64,000 bases of DNA from Chelydra serpentina (Eukaryota > Chordata > Testudines > Chelydridae), in NCBI GenBank assembly GCA_037349315.1, contig JBAIAC010000001.1, forward strand, positions 38,192,001 to 38,256,000, written 5' to 3'. The translations under genes were made by a program, and so were the position numbers. Shown piece after piece: positions 22,051 through 34,430 of this stretch (its first letter is position 1; every line of letters begins with the position of its first letter). The notes below the pieces were generated by a model. It had not been told where the DNA came from, made no database searches, and saw only the letters and a list, made by a program, of their open reading frames with translations.

Positions 22051-23445
22051 GAATCATAGAACTGGAAGGGACCTCGAGAGGTCATCTAGTCCAGTCCCCT
22101 GCACTCAAGGCAGGACTAAGTATTATCTAGACCATCCCTGACAGGTGTTTTGTCCAAACCGCTCTTAAAAATCCCCAATGATGGAGATTCCACCACTTCC
22201 CTAGGCAGTTTATTCCAGTGCTTAACCATCCTGACAGAAAACTTTTCCTAATCTCCAACCTAAACCTGCCTTGCTACAATTTAAACCCATTGCTTCTTCT
22301 ATCCTCAAAGGTTCCTTCTCCTTGTAACAACCTTTTACATAATTGAAAACTGTTATCATGTCCCCCCCTCAGTCTTCTCTTCTCCAGACTAAACAAACCC
22401 AATTTTTTCAATCTTCCCTCATAGGTCATGTTTTATAGACCTTTAATCATTTTTGTTGCTCTTCTCTGGACTTTCTCCAATTTGTCCACATCCTTCCTGA
22501 AATGTGGTGCCCAGAACTGGATACACTACTCCAGTTGAGGCCTAATCAGCGTGCAGTAGAGTGGAAGAATTACTTCTCATGTCTTGCTTACAATACTCCT
22601 GCTAATACATCCCAGAATGATGTTTACTTTTTTTGCAACAGTGTTACACAGTTGACTCATATTTACCTTGTGATGCACTATGACCCCCAGATCCCTTTCC
22701 GCAGTACTCCTTCCTAGACAGTCATTTCCCATTTTGTATGTGTGCAACTGATTGTTCCTTCCGAAATGGAGTACTTTCCATTTGTCCTTATTGAATTTCA
22801 TCCTATTTACTTCAGATCATTTCTCCAGTTTGTCCAGATCATTTTGAATTTTAATCCTATTCTCCAAAGCACTTGCAACCCCTCCCAGCTTTGTATCGTC
22901 CGCAAACTTTATAAGTGAACTCTCTATGCCATTATCTAAATCACTGATGAAGATATTGAACAGAACCAGACCCAGAACTGATCCCTGCGGAACCCCACTT
23001 GTTATGCTCTTCAAGCATGACTGTGAACCACTGATCACTACTCTCTGGGAATGATTTTCCAACCATGTATGCACCCACCTTATAGTAGATCCATCTATGT
23101 TGTATTTCCCTAGTTTGTTTATGAGAAGGTCATGCGAGACAGTATCAAAAGCCTTACTAAAGTCAAGATATACCACATCTACCGCTTCCCCCCAATCCAC
23201 AAGGCTTGTTAGCTTTCTTTGACAGGGTATCAGGCTGGTTTGACACAATTTGTTCTTGACAAATCCATGCTGACTGTTATTTAGCACCTTATTATCTTCT
23301 AGGTGTTTGCAAATTGCTTAATTATTTGCTCCATTATCTTTCTGGGTGCAGAAGTTAAGTTGACTGGTCTGTAATTCCCCGGGTTGTCCTTATTTCCCTT
23401 TTTATAGATGGGCACTATATTTGCCCTTTTCCAGGATGCTCCACT
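22051..23445 (-). mobile_element. CR1 LINE, 5'-truncated copy
   Basis: On the - strand this runs from about 23445 to the 3' tail at 22051 (ATAGAATCATAG on the + strand). It is a 1.4-kb 5'-truncated CR1 retrotransposon carrying the C-terminal half of ORF2 and the 3' UTR. The start resembles the typical internal CR1 text (GGGGAATTACAGACCAGTC). Reading frames are broken, so it is inactive. Confidence 0.88.
22817..23287 (-). pseudogene. CR1 ORF2 reverse transcriptase fragment
   Basis: This 156-codon frame encodes the palm of a CR1-clade non-LTR reverse transcriptase. Motifs in order are VYLDFSKAFDTVSH, then SGVPQGSVLG, then the catalytic FADDTK. The following thumb region continues in another frame at 22801-22577 (KWKVLHFG, AERDLGVIV), showing a frameshift near 22810. 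The endonuclease domain is missing. It copied CR1 RNA at nicked genomic DNA when intact; this copy cannot. Confidence 0.88.
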
Positions 23446-24987
23446 TCAGGTGCATGTATGTGTCTTGAGCCCTATATCAGAGATTTTTAGCTAGCAGTGC
23501 CCATTTGGTCCACACATGCTCCCTATGCCTCCTTGTGGCAGACAGCAAGGCTATATAGGGACATATGGGTGAACCACCCTCAGTTCTTTCTCTACCTCTT
23601 CAGCCCAAGACAGAACACTAGTGTGTTCGCCTATTCATATCCTAATGAACAGGTATGTGTAAGGGGGCTCCCATTTCTGCCCAAAGACTTTCAAAATGGA
23701 TATCGGGTCGAGTCTGCAGGTGCTCAATCCCACCCCTCCCCCCGCCGGTGGTGAGAGCACATTCAACCAGATCACAACTGCCATCTACTGCTTTTTTGAA
23801 GAATACCCTGGTATCTGAGATACGTAGCGCCGCTACCAGTTCTTCAGTCCATTGTTTTCAAAACATTACACCCTGTTCCGTGCCATCAGATCTGATGTGG
23901 TACTTGGCTTTGCAGTACTATCTTCAGTTCTGGATCCTGTTCTGAAGCTTTTTTCTCTTTCTGGGGATACTGTTTGGAAATCACCTGAAGTGGAGCACCG
24001 CTAGGCATACTACTACTCGAAGAAGGAAATGTTACTCATCCTGTACAGTAACTATAGTTCTTCAAGATGTGTCCCCCTATGGGTGCTCCACTACCCATCC
24101 TGCTTCCCCTCTGCTTCAGTCATTCCCTAGGGGATCACTAAGAAGAAAAGGAACTGGGAGTGGTTCACCTACACACCCCTATATAGCCTCGGTCTTGGTG
24201 TCTGCCACTAGGAGGCATAGGGCACATGCATGGGCCAAACCGGCACTGCTAGCTAGAAATTTCTGATCAAGGGCTCAAGAGGCTCATGTGCACCTGAAGT
24301 GGAGTACCCATCAGAGGACACCATCTTACAGAACTGCAGTTATTGCACAGGGTAACATTTCCTTTTCAATGTTCAGGAGTCAAATAAGGGACAGGATAGC
24401 AAAGTCAGTGCAAGTTGTCCAGTAACCGGTTTCCCAAACTTAGGAACTCGGATGTTCATTTTTTTCATCTTGCAGATGCTAGAGAGGATCTTCTAGGGAG
24501 AAATAAAAGTCTTCTGTAAGTCTCCTGATTGTGTTTGAGATCTAGGGTGGGTAGCTTCCAAAACACTGGGTCAAATCATATAATGCCTCTCCTCCTTCGG
24601 TTCACAATATAAAGTAATGTATTAAGTTTTAAAGCAATACCTAAGGTTATCAGCTCTTCAAAATAAAAAACCAGGATACTTTTGTGGTAACATTTTTAGT
24701 GTGACAAAATATTCATACAAAAGAACACTTTAGTGATGCCAACACGCATTCTTTATGCCAGGTTGTGACTCAGTAGAACATGTGCACATTACTTGGAGTG
24801 GAGAATGTGTTCTAGTCACTTAATGTTCTGAATTAGTTTATCATGTAACCCTGAACAAGCGTAATGAACATTCAGTTAAGAATAGCTTTGGGAGTGTCTA
24901 CACTCATTTGACTTTTCTGTTTGCTCAACACACTGTGGATCACACTAAACACTGGCTGTGCTGGACTGTTCATTCCTGGTAAAGGCC

Positions 24988-25063
24988 CAGGGTGAAATCC
25001 TGTCCCCATTGAAGTCAATGACAAAACTCCCTTTGACTTCGATGGAGTCAGGATTGCACCCTG
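24988..25063. repeat. short palindromic repeat (CAGGGTGAAATCCTG type)
   Basis: Ends CAGGGTGAAATCCTG and CAGGATTGCACCCTG flank the shared core ATTGAAGTCAATGACAAAA / CCCTTTGACTTCGATGG. It is a subfamily of the short palindromes and lies 3 bp from another one (25067-25146). Confidence 0.7.
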
Positions 25064-25066
25064 AGA

Positions 25067-25146
25067 GTGAGATTTTCAAAAGCAGCCAACTGACTTTCAG
25101 TGGGATTTGTTGCTCCTTAACAGTTAGGCACTTTTGAAAATCTCAC
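25067..25146. repeat. short palindromic repeat (GTGAGATTTTCAAAAG type)
   Basis: GTGAGATTTTCAAAAG (25067-25082) and CTTTTGAAAATCTCAC (25131-25146) are perfect 16-bp terminal inverted repeats of an 80-bp element. No ORF. Confidence 0.8.
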
Positions 25147-25375
25147 CCAGAGTAAATTCTACTCATTATAGCAAAGCCTTGAACAAATGTTTTGCAGTTA
25201 TCATATAACTAATTTTTTAATTGGTTAAATGAAAAACTCAGACTTTTCCGGTGTTCCTGGGATAATGGGACATCATATGAAAAACCAGGAAAAATTGTCA
25301 TTTCAGCAATAGCTTGAATCAATAGTCCATCAGCAGTGGTTTTCTTAAAACCCATTAGTTCTATATTTTTTATTA

Positions 25376-25470
25376 TAGATTAATAGATTTTAAGGCCAGA
25401 AGGGACTGTTATGAGCATCTAGTCTGACCTCCTGAATAACACAGGCTATAGTATTTGACCCTGTTATTAC
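25376..25470 (-). mobile_element. CR1 3'-end fragment, second subfamily
   Basis: AGATTTTAAGGCCAGAAGGG and ATCTAGTCTGACCTCCTG are the reverse complement of a CR1 subfamily 3' end, different from the one at 22051. It is a short truncated copy. Confidence 0.65.
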
Positions 25471-25512
25471 ACTGTATATGCTGCCTTGAAGGCGTGTCTA
25501 GTTACATCACTT

Positions 25513-27050
25513 AAGCTGAGATTCACAAAGGTACTTAGATGCTTAAGTCATGTTTTTAGGTGCCAGTGTGATTCACAAAAATTCCTACTCATCTGCAACC
25601 TAACCGTGTAGGTGCCTAAAGTGTTCTGGTGCCTACATTTTTTGTAGTAAAAGTTCTGAAGACATCTGTCTTTCTGCCTCTGAGCATGTGCACTGCTGGC
25701 TCACTGTAGGCATCTGGGCACCTATCTCCCACTTAAGCCCCAGAGTGATCCACACACCAGAAGAAAGATTGACGTGTGGCTGGCTGAGTCACTTGTGGGG
25801 CCTTATCCATTAGTAAAGCTATGATTTAATCATGGGTATTTTTAGTAAAAGTCATGGACAGGTCATGGGCAAGAAACAAAATCACAACCCATGATCTGTC
25901 CATGATTTATACCATAAATACCCATGACTGAATCTTAGGAGAGGTGCGTGGCTGGTGGGGTGCCCCGGGCGCGGGGGGGGTGGTAGTGGTCGCTCCCGCT
26001 GCCCCCGTGACCGCTGCTCTCGCAGTCCCCAGGGCCATCCTCAGTAGCCGCTGCTCAGGCGGTCCCCGGGGCCAATCACATCGGGCGTAGCTCTGGCAGT
26101 CCCTGGGGCCAGCTGCATTGGCTGCTGCTTGGGCGGTCTCCTGGGCTGGCTGCCCGGGACTGCCTGAGCAGTAGCCGGGACTGGAGCCGTTCCAGCAGTG
26201 CCAGTGGGGCTCACTGCGGGGCTGCCCGAGCAGCTGGCTGCAGAGCTGTTCCAGCAGCGGCCACTGGGGCTGCCCAAGCAGCTGGCCCCGGGGTCAGCAA
26301 CACTGGCCACTGCAGAGGTCACAGAACCTGTGACAAACATGGATCCCAATCCATTAGGTGTAAGCAGAGGCTGCCTAACTCTACAAACCAGCCATGGGGA
26401 CGGTCCCCTCTCTTGTAACCTTTAGCCCACTGGCTGGGATGTGAGAAACTGCTAGTTCAATTCCCCCCTCTGCCTGATGAAGAGGAAGGTATCTACTACC
26501 TCTGAGGTGAGTGCTCTAACCACTAGGCTATAGAATGTGCTGCTGTGGGCCTCTCTTCTATTGAAGCGGTTCCACTTTCGTTACATAATAATGTATTAAT
26601 TGGGCCAGGTACAGAATGACTGTCTACCCCAGTGGTTAGATCACTTACCTGAGGGGCGGCAGAGCCTTGTTTAAATCTCTGGTCCTTATTAGGCAGGAGG
26701 GACTTGAACTAGAGGTGAGTTACTCCTGGGTGAGTTACACTAGCCACTAGGCTCAAGGCTAGTACAGAAGTCAGCCTCAGCCTCTTCTTCCTACTCTGCT
26801 GGTGGTTTTGTAGTGGTAGGTGTATTTCTGTTTCAATCTGAGTCTCTTTTTGTTCTGGAGAAATTGATTTTTAAAACTATGTCAAATGAGAATGGAAGTA
26901 TTTTTAGCACACGCTAAAATGGTGGAATGGGAGAAGAGCAGCCCAGAGCTGCTCGAGAACTCCTGAACAGAGGCTCCATAGGCGAACAAGAGGGAATGAC
27001 TGAATTGGCCAGGCCCCTTTTGCATGTCAGTTATGTGACAGTTTGTGGGT
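25513..27050. repeat. Harbinger-like element relics with tRNA-like palindromes
   Basis: GAGATTCACAAAGGTACTTA at about 25518 is the left end of the family at 36081. A GC-rich block follows (25950-26300) with imperfect repeats of GCTGCCCGAGCAGCTGG type. It is framed by the inverted words AATCATGGGTATTTTTAGT and TAAATACCCATGA. Two tRNA-like head-to-head blocks lie at 26415-26540 and 26625-26755 (GAGTGCTCTAACCACTAGGC; CCCAGTGGTTAGATCACTTA). No gene seen. Confidence 0.5.
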
Positions 27051-30000
27051 ATTTTGGTTAATAAACAGTTAAAGTTCTGCATTTGAGAGCAATAAAATGG
27101 TTCCTGTTGGGAAATTAAGGGACAAGAGCACTGGTCTACCTGTGTCTGGAGTGAGGGGTCACCCTAACCCTTACCACAGTGATGCACAATTGGGTGGGGG
27201 AGCTTTCAGTGTGAGAGAGAGAAAGGAAGGTAGGTTCTATTCTCTGAGGGGAGGGTGTTTCCTGGTAAGGATTCTATTAAGGGCCCTGTGTACTGTAGAG
27301 CCCTCTCTAAAGACCTGACCTGAAACAGCTACAAAACAGTGACTAGTGCACAGCTGAGACAGTGGGTGGATGTTCTAGAGCTGAGGTGGCTTTGAGGTAG
27401 TGGATAGTGCGGAGTTGAGGTGTCTTGGGCTGAAGTTGCAGAGAGCAGCAGCCTATTTGAGAGACTAGTGCAGGCCTTCCTATGCAACAAGCAAAGCTGA
27501 CCTCCCTCCAGCTGGGTCAGGTGGTAAAGCCCCTGGAGCAGCACTGACTTGCCGGAATGCTTGGATATCGCAAACCCAGGACAACAGACTGTGAGTGCGG
27601 GAGCTGGGGAGGAAGGAAGTGGGTAGAATGTATGAGCCAGTCCCAAGTGCAAGTGGAGGTCTGAGGTTGGGACTACTGTTAAAACAGCCTGTGGGAGTCT
27701 GGCCTAACAGATCTTGTTCATGTATTAATTTGCTGCCTTTCCCAAGTTCATTCTGTTGTTCCCCTCTCCCCTCCCTATAAAGTTCTCTGTTTTAAACCCC
27801 TGCACTCGGTGCTTGTGAGTGGGGAAGTATTGCTTATCAAGGGCACCCAGGGTGGTTGTATGTAGTTTCCTACGTTTCTGGGTGGGGGCTCAAGCTGGAG
27901 ATGTTTGTTTTCAGAAGGAACCTCCAGTAAATTGAAAGTGGCTCTTTTTACTGTTGATAACGTCTGGAAGATGGGTTACCCTTAAGAAGGTACATTGTGG
28001 GAGAGGGTGTTAACAAAGAGGTAGACAGAAACTGTTGATAGGGATGTTACCCATAGGCATGATAGTATTTATTTTATGAAATCCCTTATGTCCTGAAAAG
28101 GAGGACTTCAAGGCCCTGAGCCTGCAATTTAGTTCCATGCAGGAAGACACATGCCTGTGTGAAACCTGTTGACTTCAATTAGGTGCCTGTGGCATTCCCA
28201 GAGGGCACAAAAGCCTAACTGTGTTAAGCCAGTTACAGCATTGGGGACCTAGTTACTAAAATGAGCCATTTCCTATATGGATTATTTGCTCGCTTGCTCT
28301 GTGCGTAGCATTCCTGTATTATGTATATATGCGTTGGTAAGTGTGGTAACAGAATGAAGGGTTTGAAAAAATGTTGAACACCTCAATTTTTCTGATCTTT
28401 GTTTATGTTGCATATAATTAAAAATTTTCAGCACTTTAATTTCTAGCAGAATTTCATGTACACTAAAAGTCTTTTAAAATACAGAACAAGGAAAAGACCT
28501 TTAATAGTGTAAATGTGTTTGCCACTTATTGCTGCCTTCTCTGAGAACAGTTAATTAACATTAAACAAATATTTATGTGGGTTGAGCTCCAAAATGCTAA
28601 TGTGACTATTTTGCAGTTTATAATATTTTTGTCATGTGGGATTTTGTTTTATTTGATTGTTTTATTTAATCTCTTCTTAGCATTCTGTTTACTCTGGTTA
28701 ATTATAATCTTCACTAATGGACCTTTATAAAAGTACTGTACCCATTGCAGGTCAGATCCAAATCCGTATAGCTCCTCCGTGTAGCTCTATTAACACTGAG
28801 CTATGCCAATTTAGACAGGGAGAGAAGGGTCTGGCCCATTGACCTTAATTAAGCTATGCTGATTTATACCATCTGAGGATCTGGTTTGCAGTTCTAAGTG
28901 AAAACTACTCTGAGAGAAGCTTTGAAACAGATGATAAATCCATTGACATATTTTAAAAAATCCAGAGAGTAGTAGAAACTTGTTGAGTGAGGGAATGTTT
29001 CTCCTGATGAAGAACAGTGTGCAGTTGAACAATAGCATACAGTAAGGTCATATTTATGTTGTGTGTTGAGTAGTATTGGATCAAAACCAAGGGCCTGACT
29101 GATTTCATTGAAACCAGTGTAACTCCATTGACTTCTGTGAAAATATTTCTGATTCACACTAGTGTAAATCAGATCAGATTCAAGTCCTTAATCTCTGCTT
29201 TACCTATGAATACTGAAATGAATGCATAGATATGAAAAATGGACGAGGACTACATTTTTCACTAAACACCATTAAACAGTGCAGTTGTGATACGTTTGAC
29301 TCGTGCAGTAATTCATTTTGGAATTAGGCAAAAATTATTTGGCCTTTTATGTTTAGAGGTTTAGGTGGGTTCACAATGTGTGAAGTGTTTTCCCAAAAGA
29401 CAGGATATGACAGGGTGTAATATAGGCCATGTCCAGTGTTGGGTAGGGAGGGAGTTAAAACCCACCCTATAAAAAGGGAAGAAATCGCAGCTGACTACCT
29501 TAAGTTCAGCAACTGCAAGAGAACTCAGCCATGGGCTGGGATCCAGGTGGAGATAATTACTCTATCAGAGGAAGATTTGAGCAGGTGGGGACTTTCTATT
29601 GGAGAGGGAGAAGGTGCTAGCGAATAGTCACACATTGCACACTGATTTTGGTGTAGGCCAGTCAGTTTCTGTCACTGGCCACTCATCCCCTTTTGCAGGG
29701 AGGGATGGAAGAAGGTTAAATGCTGTTGCAAATCCATGTGTTAGCCTTCCTCTGCTAGGGACCTGAGTTCAGATCCTAATCTGAGTACAAAAAAGAAGAA
29801 AAAAGACTCTCATTGACTTCAGTGGACTTTGGATCAATTCTCTAGTTCTTAGCAGATGTATCCATAATGCATATCACTAAACCACTGCACAATTCAGCAT
29901 GATTATAAAAAGTCTCTACTTAAAGGAGGGCTGGCACTTGCACAGCAAATGTACTGGAGCGGAGGATGGAGCTGCGGCAGGAGAGATGCATGAGGAAAGC

Positions 30001-32230
30001 TTACTCAGCACTTGCCTACTTGCTGGCTTCCTTCATCTTCTTGAGCTCTCAGTTCACTCTCCTCTTTTTTAAAAATAAAATGGGTACAAAAAATATAGTG
30101 CAGAGGGTGTGGATCCAAAGCCAGTTGTTGATCCTGAAGCATAGAAAATGACTAAAACAGCTGTCTTCCAGAATTTCCTTTTGGAGCTCTTAATTTACAC
30201 TCTTTGGAAGGATAAGGTGGCTTTAAAAAAAGTGCTTTGTACTCTTGAGAAAATTCAAATGCCTCTTGAATATTCCCATCTTGCATGCAAGGCATTAGAT
30301 ATGAGCACATTAAAATGCCAGCGTGTTTCCTTAATTTTGGTTCCATTTTTGCTGAGTTTTCTTCCTTGCAGCAGATTATTTCTAATTGTTTAAACATGGC
30401 TGTTATGCATTAGGGGTTGCAGCCTATGTAGGGGTCTGATAAAATTGCAGTCTGTGCTCTCAGGGCAGTGCGAAGAGTCCCTCACTACTTCCCTAGTGGT
30501 GCATGGCTCTCAGGAAGGGAGCAGGTGAAACCATGGCTCTCATCCCTGCCACATGCTAGCCAGCAGACCAGGCTAGCAGGGGGGAGTATACCAAACCACG
30601 TGAAGGGGTGTAGCATTGTGCAGGCTTCCTCTGTGCACTAGGGAGCTCTGCCACAAAAATGTCCTAAATCAAAAGCCAGGCTGTAGTATCTGCCCAGTAT
30701 AGGATGACGAGAATGTGCATCTGTATCCCTCTTCATCTCTAAGTAGCTAATAATCTCAAGATTGTAATCAGCGAACCACCCACCAGTGCTGCATTGAATC
30801 CACCCCAGTTTTCTTGCCAAACCAAATGGTATTTTCAATCGAGTTCCAAGTAAGAAAGAGCCAAAACGTAACCTTAAGCCAATGAGCTTAGAGCCAGGAT
30901 TTCAAGGACTGTTAAGTGATTTTGCACCAAGCAGATGGGCGGGCCATTCAACACCAACTGCAAGCCTGTCAATAGGTTTGACCTGAGACACATGAGCCTG
31001 TGCCCAGAAAGAAATGTGTCCATAAAAATCAAATCCTGGGCAGAACTGTGTAAAACTTGATGGTTTTAGTTTGCAGGAATTCTGGCAAACTCCTGTATGT
31101 TGTCTGTTTGCATAGTTCCCAGCCCCTGAAGTTTGGCTTTGACTTTTCCCTGATTCCCCTGACACACTAAACAGTCAGAAAACACAGAAGTGAAGAGTCT
31201 CAAAGTAAAATTTGCTCTCCCTCAACCACATGCAGAGTAGTTTTTGATTACTAGTTAGGCTACTTAATTTATATCATATTTAATACATACAGCATGTGCA
31301 ATGCAGGGAAGGAGGTGATGCACTAACTGATGTTATTGCTGTATCAGTTTGGATCCTTAATCTTGCACTGGCAGAACTGGGTTGGATTAATTAGGTGTAT
31401 TTTGGTCAGAAGGTGTTTGACCTAGAGTCATGTCGTCTTCCCCTTTTCCCTGCCCCCCCCCCCACTTGTCAGGTAGTGTTTTCATAGACTCATTACCCAG
31501 AGTACCACAGTGTAGTTTTCTACGGGAGATGTATTAAGTACTTTTTAAATACTCCCCCTCAGAGTCTTTGCTACAGGTCAACAGAAGCTCCCTTTATTCC
31601 AGCTGGCGTATTGGAACACTCCAGAATGCAAAGCACTTATAAGGAGGCAGTCACAAGTTTGATCCAAATAATTTGGGGTGGAGGTCTACATGGCCATGGC
31701 CAAGCCCCACACTGAGGTATCCTAGTCTGTGGCTGGCCAGCCCACCCTGGCTCATGGTTTTTATTCAGAAGTGGTACAGATTTAAAGACAACTCCTTTCT
31801 TCCCAACAAAATCCATTCTTGCAAGATGTGGGGCATGAGAGTAGGTTGTTTGGGGTTTTTTTTGTTTGTTTGGTTGGTTTTCTGTGACCACTGTCTGAAT
31901 GCAGACTGGCCGCCTTCTAAATGACATAAATGTAACTTAGCCACAAACTAACATGAGATGATATTGAACAATCTCTCCCCTCTATGCCTTTCCCAAAAGT
32001 GGGAAGATGCAGTGAAACTGTAGCAGCTGAAGAAATCATTCGCGGCAACTCGAAAGAACAGGCTTTTCCCCTTCAAGCTTCCCAGCACTTAGTGGTTTCT
32101 GCATAACCTTGTTCATGATATTTCAGCCCAAACCAGGAAGTACAGAAGCACTTAAAATGTTTAAGACTAGAAAGATTAAGGAAAGTTAACCCAAACATGC
32201 CAGCCCTCTTATTCACTCAACCCTTATATA
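27050..32230. other. intergenic, mostly unique-looking DNA
   Basis: I see no exon, RNA gene or long ORF. Short palindromic repeat copies lie at about 29092-29175 (GGGCCTGACTGATTTCATTG) and 29805-29840 (ATTGACTTCAGTGGACTTTG). A C run of ten bases sits at about 31448-31464. The part 27100-27800 has G-rich text that may be an old LTR, but nothing decides it. Confidence 0.5.
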
Positions 32231-33690
32231 ATATGAGTGAACAGTGTAACGCTGTTGCAAAAAAAGTAAACATTCTGGGATGTATAATTAAGGAGTGTTG
32301 TAAGCAAGACATGAGAAGTAATTCTTCCACTCTTCTCTGTGCTGATTAGGCCTCAACTGGAATATTGGGTCCAGTTCTGGGCGCCGCATTTCAGGAAAGA
32401 TGTGGACAAACTGGAGAAAGTCCAGAGAAGAGCAACAAAAATGACTAAAGGTCTAGAAAATATGACCTATAAGGGAAGATTGAAAAAAATGGGTTTGTTT
32501 AGTCTGGAGAAAAGAAGATTGAGAGGGGACATAACAGTTTTCAAATGCATACAAGGTTTTACAAGAAGGAGGGAGAAAAATTGTTCTCCTTAACCTCTGA
32601 GGATAGGACAAGATGCAATGGGCTTAAATTGCAATAAGGGTGGTTTAGGTTGGACATGAGGAAAAACTTCCTAACTGACAGGATGGTTAAGCACTGGAAT
32701 AAATTACCCAGGGAAGTTTTGGAATCTCCATCATTGGAGATTTTTAAGAGCAGGTTAGACAAACACCTATCAGGGATGGTCTAAATAATACTTAGTCCTG
32801 CCATGAGTGTAGGGGACTGGACTAGGGCCTTGGCTACACTTGCAGATGTACAGCGCTGTTAGTTAAACCCGTGTTCGTACAGCTGAGTAGGGAAAGCGCT
32901 GCAGCCTGTCCACACTGGCAGCTGCCAGTGCAGTAAGGTGGCTACATTTGAGGCATTTGCAGCTGTATTGGGAGCAGTGCATTATGGGCATTCAGGTGGC
33001 TGCAACGTGCTTTTCAAATCGGGGGGGTGAGGGGGACTTTGACAGGGAGCATTTTTGGAGACAGAGTGGGTTTTTGGAATAGCCACAGAGTGTCAGCTCA
33101 TTATTTCCACACCTCCACATCCCCTGCCTCTCTCTCAATCACTGAAAGCAAACAGCAGGGGCTTTGTTTGTTTTTAAAGAGCAGATAAAAGAGAGGAAAC
33201 GGAGCCTTCCCCCCCCCCCCCCCCCGCCGTTCTTCTCTCCCCCCCCATGCCGTCTCTGTCCAAGGCAACTTTGCTGCCGGCATTCCTAACGGAGCCCCTC
33301 CCCTCTCCCCCCTCTCCCCCCCGCCGCCTGCAAACAGTAGCTGTGTTTGGTTTTTTGTAAAGCACCTCAACAATGGAGCTCTGAACTCCAACCCGGAGTG
33401 CCGTTTCAAAACAAAGGCAGCTTCGGGAGATCAGTAACTGCGTTGTTCCTCGGCTACACTGAAAGACCAACGTTCCACCCACTTCGCAACAGCTGTTATT
33501 CCTGTCGGGGCGGTGGAGTACATGCAGCGCTGTATCTGAGGAGATACAGCGCTGCACGTGCCTTGCAAGTGTAGCCAGTTAGTGAGTTACAGCACTGCAG
33601 GCAGTTTTATTGCGCTGTAACTCGTAAGTGTAGCCAAGGCCCTAGAAGACCTCTCGAGGTTCCTTCCAGTCCTTCGATTCTATGATTATA
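32231..33690 (+). mobile_element. CR1 LINE 3' part, split by a TIR element
   Basis: A frame at 32339-32593 encodes the C-terminal part of CR1 ORF2 ([34 protein letters not shown]). The LINE text runs to GGGACTGGACTA at 32824, breaks, and resumes GAAGACCTCTCGAGG at 33645. It ends in the ATTCTATGATT tail near 33690. The inserted element is listed separately. Stops and frame changes show the copy is dead. Confidence 0.85.
32825..33642. mobile_element. 818-bp TIR DNA element inserted in CR1
   Basis: Termini GGGCCTTGGCTACACTT and AAGTGTAGCCAAGGCCC are perfect 17-bp inverted repeats, flanked by TA (32823-32824 and 33643-33644). Removal restores the expected CR1 text GGACTAGAAGACC, so both ends are exact. 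The interior has C runs (about 33210-33225) and a palindrome TGCAGCGCTGTATCT / GATACAGCGCTGCA at 33522-33554. No transposase frame. TA fits Tc1/mariner, but the palindromic target CTAG leaves 3-4 bp duplications possible. Confidence 0.75.
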
Positions 33691-33858
33691 AGCTGTTTCC
33701 CCTATGGTTAGCAAGAGAAAAAGTCTGCACTACAAGAACAATATTTCTTTACAGTGCAAACCATCACATTGCCAAATACTATTTCTTTGCCTGTCACCAT
33801 CTGAAACTAGAAACTTCTCATTCATTAGACATTTGGTGAAAATAATTTTTTCATTAAG

Positions 33859-34430
33859 GTCCTGATCCAAAGACCACTGAAACCAATAGAAAGACTCCTA
33901 TTGCCTTGAGTGGGTTTTGGATCATTTCCATTTATTTGTTACCTGCCTTGGACAGTTAATCACTTTGTTTAACTGAAGCATGTGTCTGTTCTTTTTAATT
34001 GTACATCAAAGAGTATTTTGGCAGTTATACCAACAAGAAAATAGAAAAACACTGGGAGAACAATAAGATGTCTTAAAGGCCCAATTCAGGAAAGCACTCC
34101 ATTTTCAGGATGTCAAGAGGACTGAAGCACGTCAGTCCTGAATCAGGGCTTTGGTATTTTGCTTCTGTTTTGTCCCATAGTCTCGTTTCCCTACTGACAG
34201 TTTAGCTCAAATGATGGGTTCTTCTTGCTTGAGCCTCCTTTGCCTCCTGATGATAAGATTTATGGAGAGGCAAAAGCAGCTCACTGAACAGTTTTATTTC
34301 TGCCCACTTTGTTTCATTTCCTGTTAAATCTGGGACAAGGTGGCAGACCTTATTAAAGACATGGTCCAAAGTCTACTGAAGTCACTGGAGGTCTTTCCAC
34401 TGACTTCAACAGACTTTGGATTAGGCCCCA
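33859..34430. repeat. two short palindromic repeats
   Basis: 33859-33924 reads TCCTGATCCAAAGACCACTG ... GTGGGTTTTGGATCA. 34361-34430 reads ATGGTCCAAAGTCTACTGAA ... GACTTTGGATTAGGCCCC. Both are copies of the GGGCCTGATCCAAAG palindrome, each about 70 bp and decayed to different degrees. Confidence 0.7.

Larger units (their letters stand above)
22022..24345. repeat. inverted-repeat element hosting a CR1 insertion
   Basis: CTTCTTCGAGTAGTGTG at 22024 and ACTCGAAGAAGG at 24014 are inverted. TCCACTTCAGGTG near 23450 is inverted relative to CACCTGAAGTGGA at about 23982 and 24293. The host sequence reads ...GTGTGCTATGGAT / GGATGCTCCACTTCAGG... across the CR1 copy, so the LINE landed inside an older element. 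No ORF with recognisable homology lies outside the CR1 part. Confidence 0.5.
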
